Assembly: GCA_030272585.1 (NCBI GenBank)
Contig: BSYQ01000002.1
Location: forward strand, 6,510,001-6,574,000
Length of the DNA stretch: 64,000 bases
Source of the DNA: Bryopsis sp. KO-2023
Taxonomy: Eukaryota > Chlorophyta > Ulvophyceae > Bryopsidales > Bryopsidaceae
Direction of reading: 5' to 3'
A program made the position numbers and the translations under genes. Under the pieces are notes generated by a model. The model saw nothing but the letters and a program-made list of their open reading frames with translations. It made no database searches and was not told where the DNA came from. Positions 47,446 to 59,600 of the stretch are shown piece by piece (the first letter of the stretch is position 1; the number at the start of each line of letters is the position of its first letter).

Positions 47446-49687
47446 ATGGCGAGCTTGAGCTTCCTTAGCAACGACGAGCTCATGAGTATTTTCAAGAAAA
47501 TTACCGAAAGTCTTGGATACGAGCCAGATGCGGAGGCAACGTTCCAAGCGATCGACTCGATGGCGTTTTTCGACCCGGACGTCAAGGTGCGTTCCCGTTT
47601 GGAAATTTGATTCTGGAACATTTTCTGCTTGGATCTGGCGGGAGTCTGGCGAATGTTGTAGAAAGAGTTGTAGAACCCCCTTCTACCCATCAGCGTAGTT
47701 CAGCACAGTGGATATAGAATTTGTTTACCGACGAAAATATCATTTCGTTCCCCTCCAATTGCTTTCATTATAAATTCTGCCAGCAAACCTTGCTTACCAG
47801 CAGTATACCCAAATAAGCTGTAAATTGAGAATCCCCCAAACTTTCTGGAATGAATATAGTTTTTTCCTGTTTTTTCTTTCTCTTAATAGGAACTATTAGG
47901 GAAAAAAAAGACAAAAATTATCTGATGTGCATCTACAACGGAAAAAATGGATCAAATGTCATCCGTTGTTTCATTATGCGAGCGATTTCACTCTTTTTTC
48001 CACACCCTGCTGAATCCAAAATCAGACAACATGATTATTTTTGTTTGATATTCATCCTACAAAAAATTGGACAGTGATGCCTCAAATGTTCAAAAATACA
48101 GAACTAAAATAAAAGCCGAAATAGATCTTCTTAGACCCTTTTCGGTCGATCCGCCACAGAACGAAAGCAAAGAAAATCCCATCAAACTTTCTTTTCTATG
48201 ATAGACACTGGCTTGAGTTATGGTTTTGGAAATTGTGCCATGTGGTGCATCAGCAAATGTGAAGAGGAAAATCTTAGCATTAATCTTTTTTGGTCATGTT
48301 TCGTGTAACATCTTTCTTCCCCACTGCAGATCTCCATGCCTTCACCAAATCCTACCTCAGGTCAGACGAAGGTGGTAACTTCGTCCATGATTGTTGGAAT
48401 GCCGAAAGAAGCCCAACTAGCTGCAGAACAAAGCATTCCTCACAGCCAAAACTCTTCCGTGACCAACGTTTTGGGGGAACCTGTCAAAATCAGGGAGCGG
48501 CAAGTCTCTGGTTCGCCGAGCGATACGTTTTCGATTTCAAACGGAATGATTGTCGCAAATGGGAGACGCTGGCCGTTGATGATCGACCCTGAAGGACAGG
48601 CCAACAAGTGGATTCGAAATCTGGAGAAGAATCTTCAGATCGTCAAATTGTCCGAGGGAGGGGAATACCTCAGGACTTTGGAGAACGCCATTCAGTTTGG
48701 CTTACCCGTTCTGCTGGAGAACGTGAGGGAGGATCTCCACCCGTCACTGGAGCCCTTGTTGTCGAAACAGGTACATCACAAGCAGTTCAGTTCAGTTTCA
48801 CTGTCAGGAAAACAAGACAACAGTTTTCTTCAACAATGTCAATGACCGTGTTTCTCTGGTCGTGGCCATAGCTATTCAAGTCTGGAGGCGTCAACTGCAT
48901 TCGTCTGGGTGACTCCACGATCGAGTATTCGAGCGACTTCCGCTTCTACATCACCACCAAGTATAGAAATCCACGTTATCCACCAGAAGTGGCGGTCAAG
49001 GTAACATTGCTCAAGTTCATGATAACACCAGTGGGTCTAAGCGACCAGATGCTAGGGGTATTACTACTACCACTAGTAGTGTTGGCCAACGAGCGCTCGG
49101 ACTTGGAAGAACAAAGCAACGAACTGCTGGTTCAAAGTGCGACCAATGCACGGAAGCTGAAAGAAATCGAGGACAGAATTCTCGAGGTATTGACCTACTC
49201 GGAAGGCAATATTTTGGAGGACGAGACTGCCATCCAGATCATCACAGAAGCAAAGATTCTAGGAGAGGAAATCGCTGAAAAAAAGCAAAAGCTATCGGAA
49301 GAGACGGAGAAAGCAATCGAGAAGGCCAGGGTGGGATACAAAGCCTGCGGAGACGTCAAGGCGATCCTCTTTTTCTGTATGTCCGACCTGGCGAATATCG
49401 ATCCTACGTCTTACCGCTACTCTCTCACATGGTTCATCAATCTTTTTGTCGCCTCCCTGCACGCGTGTGAGCCCGCTGAAGACCTGGAGAAACGGCTGGA
49501 AAATATTCACAATCACTCCACTTCCGACATCTGTCGATCCTTGTTTGAGAAGGACAAACTGCTCCCCGCATTTTTACTGAGCGAAAATGTATCAATGGAG
49601 GATGGTGCAGCCTATATCCATGAAAGGAAGTCAGGAATGACCAGCATGCTGGAACGAAACATCAAGGAGCTGTGTGACAAGAAGCAG
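47446..49687 (+). CDS. Dynein heavy chain AAA5 region with a novel N-terminus
   Basis: Three exons in phase: 47446-47586, 48330-48770, 48872-49687 (466 aa). The first exon (MASLSFLSNDELMSIFKKIT) and about 35 residues of the second have no dynein counterpart that I know. From about residue 90 the sequence is a clear axonemal-type dynein heavy chain at AAA5: NVLGEPVKIRERQVSGSPSD, RRWPLMIDPEGQANKWIRNL, LRTLENAIQFGLPVLLENV, IRLGDSTIEYSSDFRFYITT, then LKEIEDRILEVLTYSEGNIL and SLTWFINLFVASL, stopping near LFEKDKLLPAFLL. In normal heavy chains AAA5 follows AAA4 and the stalk; here it is first. An in-frame insertion of about 9 residues at 49060-49083 lies in a conserved loop. Confidence 0.78.
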
Positions 49688-49724
49688 GTCGGTCGGTTGC
49701 ACAAACCAGGACGATTTCCTTCAG

Positions 49725-52700
49725 ATTTTTTTTCTGGCTTCCGCGTTCCACTGACGAGGATGGGGATGTTGTTCGAAAGGCTATCACGAAGCAGCTGCCT
49801 TCAGGAAGATACGATAGCAGCCAGCTCTCCCCAAGCGAAGCATTGGGGGAACTTGACCGCATGCTGGAAACATCGACAGGGTTCGACGAACGAAAGGATG
49901 AGCTTGTGAAGTACGAAGGCCTGTTCGATATGGCACCAGCGGACTTCTCCAGCTTTGAACAAACTCACAAGAAGCCTACCATTCACCACCAAAAGTGGAA
50001 GCTCCTCAACGATTTCAGAAAGTCCGTCGAAGAATGGATGAAGGGTGCCTGCTCTAGCTTGAACGTTTTTGAAGAAATACAAGCCAAGGAAGAGGTACGG
50101 CGAATATTTTTGAGCCCCACGAATGCCTGTCTGTAGCTCTGAGACGTTCCAGCTCCCTTTCCAATATTCCCTCGTGGTTTTTCTTGCTTTCATCGTACGC
50201 TCCCCCCCCCCTCCCAGGTACAATCTGTTTCTGCGAGCGCTTCCAAACAGTTTTCGATGCTCAAAACAATGGAAAAAATGAAGAGCGAGTGGGAGGATCT
50301 TCAGTTCGTTTGCATTTCCTATAAGGACACTGGCACCTTCATTATTGGTGGAACAGACGAGATTCAGATGACCCTGGATGATCGAATTGTCAAAATAGAA
50401 GCTATGAATGCGTCCCCCTTCGTAAAACCCTTCAAAGCTGCTTTGTGGGAAGACACGCTGCGAACCTTGCAGGTGTTGTCCTCAAAAACTTATCCCCATC
50501 ATCCACATCAGTGGGTGTCAAAAATCACTTTCACTTCTTTCTGCAGTCCTTCGTGGTCACTGACAGATAAAAAGAATTCCCTGAACAAATATCACATGTG
50601 AACTAAAGGGCAGGCAAATACTTGTCCACTGTTTATTGTTCAGATCCTCTCCGAGACGGAGGACCCCACTCGGGTGACAGCTTCGTATTGGACTCAAGGC
50701 GTAGAGAAGGCGATTCAAGAGAAACGTGTGAAGGAATGTGAGGAATCCTGCACTCAGGACTTGCTGAAGATTGTTGATTTGGTTGGAGGAAAGGCAACAA
50801 CCCTTGGTAACAATGCTCAAGGACTTTGTCGCTCACATGATTCAAAGATGACATCTGGGCAGTTTTGTCAAACCCTCGTGAACTTGAAATCTAAATTTTG
50901 GCAGCGTGTCCACGCAGGGGATCTTGTTGTCATGGACGTTCACGCACGGGATAACATCGGTGACTTTGAGCGGCAAGCACAACTGAGAAGCTACTGGAAG
51001 AAAGACGAGTCTGGTGAAAACGATTTCACAACGTTGATGCGTATGATGTCGGCAACTCTGGAATACGGCTGCGGGTATCTGGGGAATTCCTCCAGATTGG
51101 TTATTACTTCCCTGACAGACAGGTGGGCTCTCTTCGGAGCAGAAATATGGCCTCATATCAGGTCTAGGGGGACTTTTGTACATCGTGTGGGCCAGTGTTC
51201 GAGAAGCTCCTTTGATAGAAAGTGAGGTTTCACATGCAGATGCTATCGGACGCTCCTTGGCGCGATTCTGGGAGGAGCGCCAGAAGGGGCCGCTGGAACA
51301 GGAAAGACAGAGACCACCAAGGATTTGGCGAAAGCTCTGGCTCGCCGATGTGTGGTCTTCGACTGCTCAGACTCGCTGGATTACATAAGGATGGGGAAAA
51401 AAATCTTCAAAGGTCTTGCCTCATCTGGGGCGTGGGCTTGCTTTGACGAGTTCAATCGAATCGATCTTGAAGTAATCAAGATTGTCGTCGCTCAGCAGGT
51501 GTGGGTCTCGTGCCTCCCCACTCATCGCAGCAAATTCATCCTTAACGACTCTGTAGGAAAAAAGAGCTGGCACTGACATTTGATATCTCGTTCTGCTAAG
51601 GTTCTGGACATTCGAAGGGCAAGAGCCACTCGCCTGACGGTATTCACCTTCGAGGGAACAGAAATGCGACTCAAGTGGAGCGCCTGGGGTGGGATCACGA
51701 TGAACCCTGGATACGCTGGGAGATCCGAACTTCCTGATAATTTGAAGGCTCTCTTCAGAACGGAGATCACATTGTTTTCGTTTGGATACCTTCAAGCACG
51801 AGAATGTGCAAAGAAAATTGTCCTACAGTGCTACAAGCTGTGCTCTGAGCAGCTCTCCTCTCAAGACCATTATGATTACGGTAACAGTTCGAGATCAGCG
51901 CTTATTCGCTTTGTTCAAGCTCACCCAAGCTCCCTTCCAACAACGGCAGAGCATTATGTTTCTGTAGGAATGAGAGCCACACTGAATGCTCGGAATGACT
52001 TCGACAAGTTTTTCAGGACGGCATCGCAGCTGGAAACGTTTTCTGGACCGTCTGGAGAAAGGTATCGAGAAAAAAGTTCGAGGAAGCAATCAAGAGCGAT
52101 TTTCCTGTTGTGTTTGTCTATTATCCGTGTGTTTTCCTCCACTGTCAAGGTACAACCTTCCAGAGAACATACCAAAGAATCGTGTCACAATGATGGAGGC
52201 ATCGATGCTTCCGAATGGAGATGAAACGTCTGTCTATGACCACTACTTCTTCGAGAAAAAGTCAGGACAGTGGAAGCTCCGGAGACCCTCACAGATAGGA
52301 GAAGTGGATTTCCAGCATGACACTCCAATACGAGCGATTGTGATGCCTACTGTCGACTACACATACATACTGGATCTCGCTGTGAAGAACGTTCAGCCTT
52401 GCTTGCTTGTTGGACCAACAGGAACTGGTAAGCTGAGCATATGAACGAGAGGCTTTGGGCTGGCATATGATATTAAAAAATGTGTCGGTAAGCCGAGCAT
52501 GCTCAGACGAAGAGAAAGGATTGTTTCAAGAGCTGAAGCTGTCCCAATTCTTCCTCCAGGCAAGTCGGTATACGTTCAGTCATACTGGCCGCGGCCAGTC
52601 GGCAAGCGAGCTGTTATATTGGTCGACGATTTGAACATGCCTCAAGTCGGGCAGTTCGATGCTCAGCCTCCGATCGAACTCCTGGCGCAATTCATGGACC

Positions 52701-54242
52701 ATCAAGGGTGGTATGACAGGTGATACTACTTTTTTTCAGGCATATCCTGCTTCACTCATTTTTCGTCTTCTGGACCGAGTCATGCCCATTTTGCTCGGTT
52801 TTGCTGTGCAGATCGAAGAACGCCTTCCGCAAAATGGAGGATTGTCGGTTCGTTTGTGCTATGGGGCCGCCTGGGGGAGAAAATCGAAATCCTGTGACCC
52901 AACGCTACTCAAGGCACTACTTCAACATGGTGTCTCTCGTCGATTTTGATAACGGGTCGACCCTGACGCAGATTTTCACCTCGCTAATCGACTGGTTCAG
53001 GAAGAAAGAAGCATTCCCTGACAACGTCAAGGTCAGCCTCTTTCCAGAACTACAACTGGTCCTTCAACTACAGACAGTTTTCTACGATGCACTCGTGGAT
53101 GAAAGAGACCAGCAATGGTTCCTGCCAGCACTCGAGCAAACAACGGCCACCAGTCTGGATGCAGACTTCGACAAGCTGCTCAAGCATGTAGCCGACGAGG
53201 AGGCGAACATAGTGGAGCCGGAAGAGGAGTGCGAAAAAATCGAAACTGGGGATGTGTACCAAACAAGCAAGGAACGTGATCTTGCTTGTCAGCTGCGAAA
53301 AGCTGAACAGGTGAAACAAGGATCAGTCAGCAGTGCTTGCACCCTGTTGGGGAACAAATCTAAGATTTAGAATGTGTTAATGTGTGTCAGACTATATCGA
53401 GTCTGAGATTAGAGCTGGGGAAGGCCCAAGGAGAAATTCGGGAGCTCAAAAAAGAAAGGAAACAATCGAGGAACAATTCCACATCCAATCAAGGAAATAA
53501 CGTGGTGGAGGATATGGGACCTAAGTTCATTGAGCCCAACCACGAAGACCCTGATCTATTGAACGAGGCGTCAGCTCGGGAACAACATTCTGCTGAGATT
53601 GAAGAATTGGAGCCCAAACATGCAAATGTCCAGAGCGCGAACGCAATACGTGACATAATCTCTTCAAAGGAAGCCAAAAAACTTGAAAAAAATGGGATGG
53701 ACAGTCATGAACTCAGCCTTGCTCTTCAGTTGAAGAAACCTGAAAAGTTTGAATCTGGAAAGAGAGCAATTCAAGTGGAAAAGAGGGAAGTTCAAGTTGA
53801 GCTTGAACAAGAAAACAAAGTTGCCACAAAAAAAATCAAGGAACCAGCAAGGATACCACCACCGCCAAGACAAAAATTGTCATCTACCGTGGATCCATTG
53901 TGGAAACGCAGTAGGATTCCGCAGCCACAATCATCACGACAAAAAAAGTTGCCATCCAACAGTGGAATACCCCTCCCACCATCGAAAAAGCCATCAAGCA
54001 TGAGTCCACTGCAGAACCAAAGGAGGATACCACCACCGCCCACGAAGATGCCATCGATCAAGAATTCGCTGCGAAACCAAAGGAGGATACCCCTCCCACC
54101 ATGGAAAAGGCCATCAATAATGAATCCACTGCGAAACCAAAGGAGGATACCACCACCGCCCACGAAGATGCCATCGATCAAGAATTCGATGCGAAACCAA
54201 AGTAGGATACCACCACCATCATTCTTCAACTTTGTAACTTAG
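49725..54242 (+). CDS. Compacted dynein heavy chain: linker-AAA1-AAA2end-AAA3-AAA4start plus coiled coil and proline-rich tail
   Basis: Exons: 49725-50094, 50218-50472, 50644-51122, 51240-51498, 51601-51880, 51968-52061, 52150-52427, 52560-52719, 52812-53031, 53074-53310, 53391-54242; all junctions keep phase, about 1,160 aa. Linker: [20 protein letters not shown] and [11 protein letters not shown]1: Walker A GAAGTGKT, Walker [32 protein letters not shown], but the usual block after LKALFR is missing (it runs straight to [10 protein letters not shown]). AAA2 is reduced to its C-terminal end. AAA3: [26 protein letters not shown], with the segment between Walker A and B shortened. AAA4 stops after its first helices ([16 protein letters not shown]). 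The last exon is a coiled coil and proline-rich repeats. Stalk, microtubule-binding domain and AAA6 are absent, so it cannot be a normal motor. Confidence 0.78.
53850..54215 (+). repeat. Proline-rich 60-bp coding repeats at the C-terminus
   Basis: The final exon encodes about six degenerate 20-residue repeats of the type [20 protein letters not shown]; the last three units (about 54016-54195) are nearly identical at DNA level, with alternate units more alike, which points to recent unequal exchange. IPPPP runs are candidate ligands for SH3, WW or EVH1-type domains. Confidence 0.85.
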
Positions 54243-57029
54243 CCCTACTGTAAACGGCATTGTAAGGCCATTTTACCGTCTCCACCAAAAAATGTACACC
54301 CATCGACGCACGTTAAACTGTGACTGACCGTGCAAATTAGTAAGAATACTGGAAAACAGGCACGGAAAACGGAAAAAAAAGGTGTTTTACCGTCGTTTTC
54401 TCAACATCTAAAGACCTGTGGTTTCGAAATATACGAGGTGGAAAGAATTTGGTCCTGGCCGTTGTTCTCACACCCACCTATGTCCCAAAATCGACAGATC
54501 CGTGCATCTTTCGAGACTCCCGAACCCAACTGACTGTCCAGTGCGTTTTTAAACAACTCCCGAGCTTTCCTTCAATACGAATGTTCTTTTGAGACACTAA
54601 GAATATATTTTATATGGGGTGGCGAAGGCCAGTCGATACTCAAAGATGCCTGTTCACGACGTCGTTGCCTCACAAAACACTCATTATAAATGTCGCACTC
54701 CAACGCGCCGGCCTGCTCATCTCCTGTGCGAGCTAGAACACTCGCAACCTATTTCACAGGACGTTTTACAGTATGGTGGGGGTTGGTCGACTTTCACTTG
54801 GTGCTCCGTCGTTTTTGTATGCTCGGGGTGGAACTGTATACTAACAACTTACAGTGTCGTTTACTGTGTAGCGGTTGAGATGCTCTCATACCTTCAATAC
54901 CTGATGAGCATCTCCACCGCGAAATGATGCAAACACACCTGAGAAAACAAGAGGAAAAAAACCACCCCATGGAAGAAGTTTGCTATCTAATGAGAGGCAA
55001 TTGATTTGTCAATATGACAATGTGTCTTGTGCTATGTGTAGGTGTTTTCCTTCAAGAACAAATGTCGGGCCTTCAGAAAATTCGATTATATAAAAAGCTG
55101 GAAACGGAGGGATTTCCAAAAGATCCATCGGATGATTCCCAGAATCTTTTCCAAACAATGATGAAATCACGAATGTTTTTGAAACTGAAGGAGGCGTTTT
55201 AAAGGAGGGAAGATAAACTGTTGTGATATTTGGGCAATGTAAGTAATTTCAAGTTGTTGAATATACTATTTTGGCACCAAGGCTTACAATCCAACAGGAA
55301 CCAATCGACTGGCCCTGGCAACAACTATTGCCGCAACACGTTACAGTTTTCCGACGCGTGTTTCAAGGGGAAAGCGCTTGTGGAAAAAAAGCCTGTGAAC
55401 GCAAAATGCCGTCAATTCAAAAGACATTTCCAGATGGCGGCTATGAGTCATAGCCGCCACCCAGGAGGTTTGTCCGTGATCCGTCAGACTGACACGAAGC
55501 GTGCGCAATTGTCATTTCGTATGGATGAATTCCGCGAAGCGTCAACAGAGACCAACCGCGACAGAATCGTCGGCAGTCGAGAGAGATGGTCACGGCGATA
55601 TGTCAGCAGGTTCGTACCAAAATTGGAGTGAAGAAGACTTCAAAATCTGCGTCTTGGCGTGTTTTTCTTACTCTGGGATGGAACTCGTGAAAGCCACGTC
55701 GCTGGTCATTTCTTTTGTCTTTTTTTTCTTTTAGTGATTTGTTTCTCCGTCATAAAATGACCTTCCTGAAAACTGTTGAAAGTGAGGATGTGGTGGAAGT
55801 TGTTGATGTTTTGTTTTCAGAACTTTATATCAAATATGGTCCCCGATCCACCCTCCCACTGGAGTGACTCAATGTGCAAGTACCTATTTGACATGCTGAC
55901 CAACCTCTGATGATCGGGCTCTGATGAAGAAGCCTGCGGATTGCCGAATTTGTTTCTGTAAAATCAAATTCCACTCGGCTGAAGATGCACTGTGTGAGGT
56001 GGGGACCACCACCATTGACAATAGAAAATAGATGGCCAAACATGAGTGACTCTTCTATTTTCTGTTCCAAGGTTCATTTTATTCTCATCAAAGCCTGCTT
56101 TATTTTAACAAACTTTTCCTCCAGGAATAAGAAATCTCATTTCCCCCGGGTGGTGAAAAAATGAAATTTTTTCAATTCAAATTGACTCAAATCTGAGGAT
56201 TTTTCAGACCCTATTTCTGGTGGATCTATTTTTGCACTGCACAACACTCTGGGACTTTGATCGTCTGGGTGGAATCTTTAGAAGAGTATACCGAATCACG
56301 ATATCGTCGAAAACGAAAACCACTTTGTTTGAGAATTAGACACAGCAAACATCATTTCCTTTTTTTTTTGCTGATCCATGTTTTTTTTGTCCATCATCTG
56401 AGGATTTTCCATATGCCACCAGAGCAGCCGACGATTGATAGGCAGGGTGAAAGGAAATATCATGTCGTGCATCAGAAAAAAAAAAGTTTTTTGAAAGCTT
56501 CAGGCGGTTGCACTCTTTGAAACGGAGCAAGAGTCACAGGATTTGATTTGGTTTTTCATTTTTTTGTTTCTCCATGATTGTGAAGTGCCATCTTTGTTTT
56601 CTAATCTCAACAAGTCTATGCCGGGTTGATCTCCCATATAACAGGATTAAGAAATTGATTTTCTTTGATTAAATTCTGTTCTATTGTCTTTCTTCCTTCT
56701 TGCCTGGACTTTTGATTACAAAGCAACTACTGTGACATCAGCATTCGGCTGGACCTCCGAAAGGATGGATAAAAACAGAAATTACTCCAAATCCTCGTTC
56801 CATTGGCCCTGGATTGGAAAACCCGAAGAAAATAAACTCATTTCAGTCGTATTTTAGGTTTGCACATGCAAAAAGAAATACACCATCCTGTAACACAACA
56901 TGTTTTTCCCTCCATGTGGAAAAAAAAACTAAAATGAATATAATTTGATCCAGAAAATGTCCCATTTCTTTGCACTTTCCGTAAGAAATATAAAATTCAT
57001 ACTTTCTTGAATAATAACTGTCCCCAAAC
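54243..57029. other. Intergenic with possible exon fragments
   Basis: Two short frames look protein-like but stay unassigned: 55052-55202 (+), after a TTCCTTCAAG acceptor-like site (SGLQKIRLYKKLETEGFPKD, ending in a stop), and 55274-55453 (+). An imperfect palindrome GGCGGCTATGAGTCATAGCCGCC lies at about 55436-55458. I see no RNA gene or transposon borders. Confidence 0.35.
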
Positions 57030-57605
57030 CTGCTACTGATGCTCCTTTGTCTAACAAAAAGCATCCCTGAGGATGAGTCAACCTGTTACTGATGCTCTTT
57101 TTTCTGATAAAAAGCATCCCTGAGGATGAGTCAACCTGTTACTGATGCTCTTTTTTCTGATAAAAAGAATCCCTGAGGATGAGTCAACCTGTTACTGATG
57201 CTCCTTTGTCTAACAAAAAGCACCCCTGAGGATGAGTCAACCTGTTGCTGATGCTCATTTTTTTGACAAAAAGCATCCCTGAGGATGAGTCAACCTGCTA
57301 CTGATGCTCCTTTGTCTAACAAAAAGCACCCCTAAGGATGAGTCAACCTGTTGCTGATGCTCCTTTGTCTAACAAAAAGCACCCCTAAGGATGAGTCAAC
57401 CTGTTGCTGATGCTCATTTTTCTGATAAAGAGCATCCCTGAGGATGAGTCAACTTGTTGCTGATGCTCTTTTTTTCTGACAAAAAGCACCCCTAAGGATA
57501 AATCAACCTATTACTGATGCTCCTTTGTCTAACAAAAAGCACCCCTAAGGATGAGTCAACCTGTTGCTGATGCTCTTTTTTCTGATAAAAAGCATCCCTG
57601 AGGAT
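57030..57605. repeat. Tandem repeat, about 53-bp unit
   Basis: About ten copies of a unit containing TGAGGATGAGTCAACCTGTT, CTGATGCTC and an AAAAAGCAYCCC block. Units differ mainly in the T-run and in TCTGATAA versus GTCTAACA versions, which alternate. Inverted GATGCT/AGCATC within each unit could form hairpins. Confidence 0.9.
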
Positions 57606-57940
57606 GGACATGAGCTAAACCTTGTCTTGGCTGTGGAAAACTGAGTGCTGTTGTTGCATGTCGATTCGATTTAAAAAAAAAATTTCTATGAAGAATATTC
57701 CTCAACTGTGCAATACTTTGCTGCTTTTTGCAAATAGAAAACAGAATGCCCCTAGACAGACTCCAGTAACCTCTTTTTTTTTTTTTCCTCCATCTTTGCT
57801 GCGCAGTTTGTTTTGATCATTACTACCGAAAAACAGAGGATCGACATCGTCAAACTAGGAAAAAAAAAAAAAGATAACAACAACTCTAAATCAAGTTCCA
57901 TTAAAAAGATAGAGCTGCTGCTTGCTGTTGCGACTCATTT

Positions 57941-58016
57941 AGAATTCAGAAATGGACTGGATGTTATGTTATGTCATTTAGAATTCAAAAATGGACTGGA
58001 TGTTATGTTACGTCAC
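57941..58016. repeat. Two-copy 38-bp tandem repeat
   Basis: CATTTAGAATTCAGAAATGG and the following 18 bases occur twice in a row with two differences. Confidence 0.85.
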
Positions 58017-58041
58017 AGTTGCTCTGGCATCACTTCCATAT

Positions 58042-59600
58042 ATGCCCAGAACTTGAATTTTGAATTTTGGGTTACTGAGGAGGGATGCTCCCTCTGATGC
58101 TGATGCTGCCCGTAGTAGTATCATTGGATGGTCCGCCTGATTTCGTCTTTTCATTTCTCTGCAATAATCCACTCGAATCTCCACATGCCCAGAACTTGAA
58201 TTTTGAATTTTGGGTTACTGAGGAGGGATGCTCCCTCTGATGCTGATGCTGCCCGTAGTAGTATCATTGGATGGTCCGCCTGATTTCGTCTTTTCATTTC
58301 TCTGCAATAATCCACTCGAATCTCCACATGCCCAGAACTTGAATTTTGAATTTTGGGTTACTGAGGAGGGATGCTCCCTCTGATGCTGATGCTGCCCGTA
58401 GTAGTATCATTGGATGGTCCGCCTGATTTCGTCTTTTCATTTCTCTGCAATAATCCACTCGAATCTCCACATGCCCAGAACTTGAATTTTGAATTTTGGG
58501 TTACTGAGGAGGGATGCTCCCTCTGATGCTGATGCTGCCCGTAGTAGTATCATTGGATGGTCCGCCTGATTTCGTCTTTTCATTTCTCTGCAATAATCCA
58601 CTCGAATCTCCACATGCCCAGAACTTGAATTTTGAATTTTGGGTTACTGAGGAGGGATGCTCCCTCTGATGCTGATGCTGCCCGTAGTAGTATCATTGGA
58701 TGGTCCGCCTGATTTCGTCTTTTCATTTCTCTGCAATAATCCACTCGAATCTCCACATGCCCAGAACTTGAATTTTGAATTTTGGGTTACTGAGGAGGGA
58801 TGCTCCTGATGCTGATGCTGCCCGTAGTAGTATCATTGGATGGTCCGCCTGATTTCGTCTTTTCATTTCTCTGCAATAATCCACTCGAATCTCCACATGC
58901 CCAGAACTTGAATTTTGAATTTTGGGTTACTGAGGAGGGATGCTCCCTCTGATGCTGATGCTGCCCGTAGTAGTATCATTGGATGGTCCGCCTGATTTCG
59001 TCTTTTCATTTCTCTGCAATAATCCACTCGAATCTCCACATGCCCAGAACTTGAATTTTGAATTTTGGGTTACTGAGGAGGGATGCTCCTGATGCTGATG
59101 CTGCCCGTAGTAGTATCATTGGATGGTCCGCCTGATTTCGTCTTTTCATTTCTCTGCAATAATCCACTCGAATCTCCACATGCCCAGAACTTGAATTTTG
59201 AATTTTGGGTTACTGAGGAGGGATGCTCCCTCTGATGCTGATGCTGCCCGTAGTAGTATCATTGGATGGTCCGCCTGATTTCGTCTTTTCATTTCTCTGC
59301 AATAATCCACTCGAATCTCCACATGCCCAGAACTTGAATTTTGAATTTTGGGTTACTGAGGAGGGATGCTCCCTCTGATGCTGATGCTGCCCGTAGTAGT
59401 ATCATTGGATGGTCCGCCTGATTTCGTCTTTTCATTTCTCTGCAATAATCCACTCGAATCTCCACATGCCCAGAACTTGAATTTTGAATTTTGGGTTACT
59501 GAGGAGGGATGCTCCTGATGCTGCCTATAGTAGCATTGGATGATCCGCCTGATTTCGTCTTTTTCATTTCTCTCTGCAATAATCCACTCTAAATCGTCAA
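58042..59600. repeat. Satellite-like array, 143-bp unit
   Basis: Units begin at 58042, 58185, 58328, 58471, 58614, 58757, 58897, 59040, 59180, 59323 and 59466. Most are 143 bp; two are 140 bp owing to the same 3-bp loss in the CTCCCTCTGATG block. Copies are otherwise nearly identical, the last is partial and diverged. The period is not a multiple of three, and both strands are interrupted, so it is non-coding. Confidence 0.95.

Noticed and set aside
57030-59600. CRISPR array
   Set aside because: Units are contiguous tandem repeats without unique spacers, in a eukaryotic genome.
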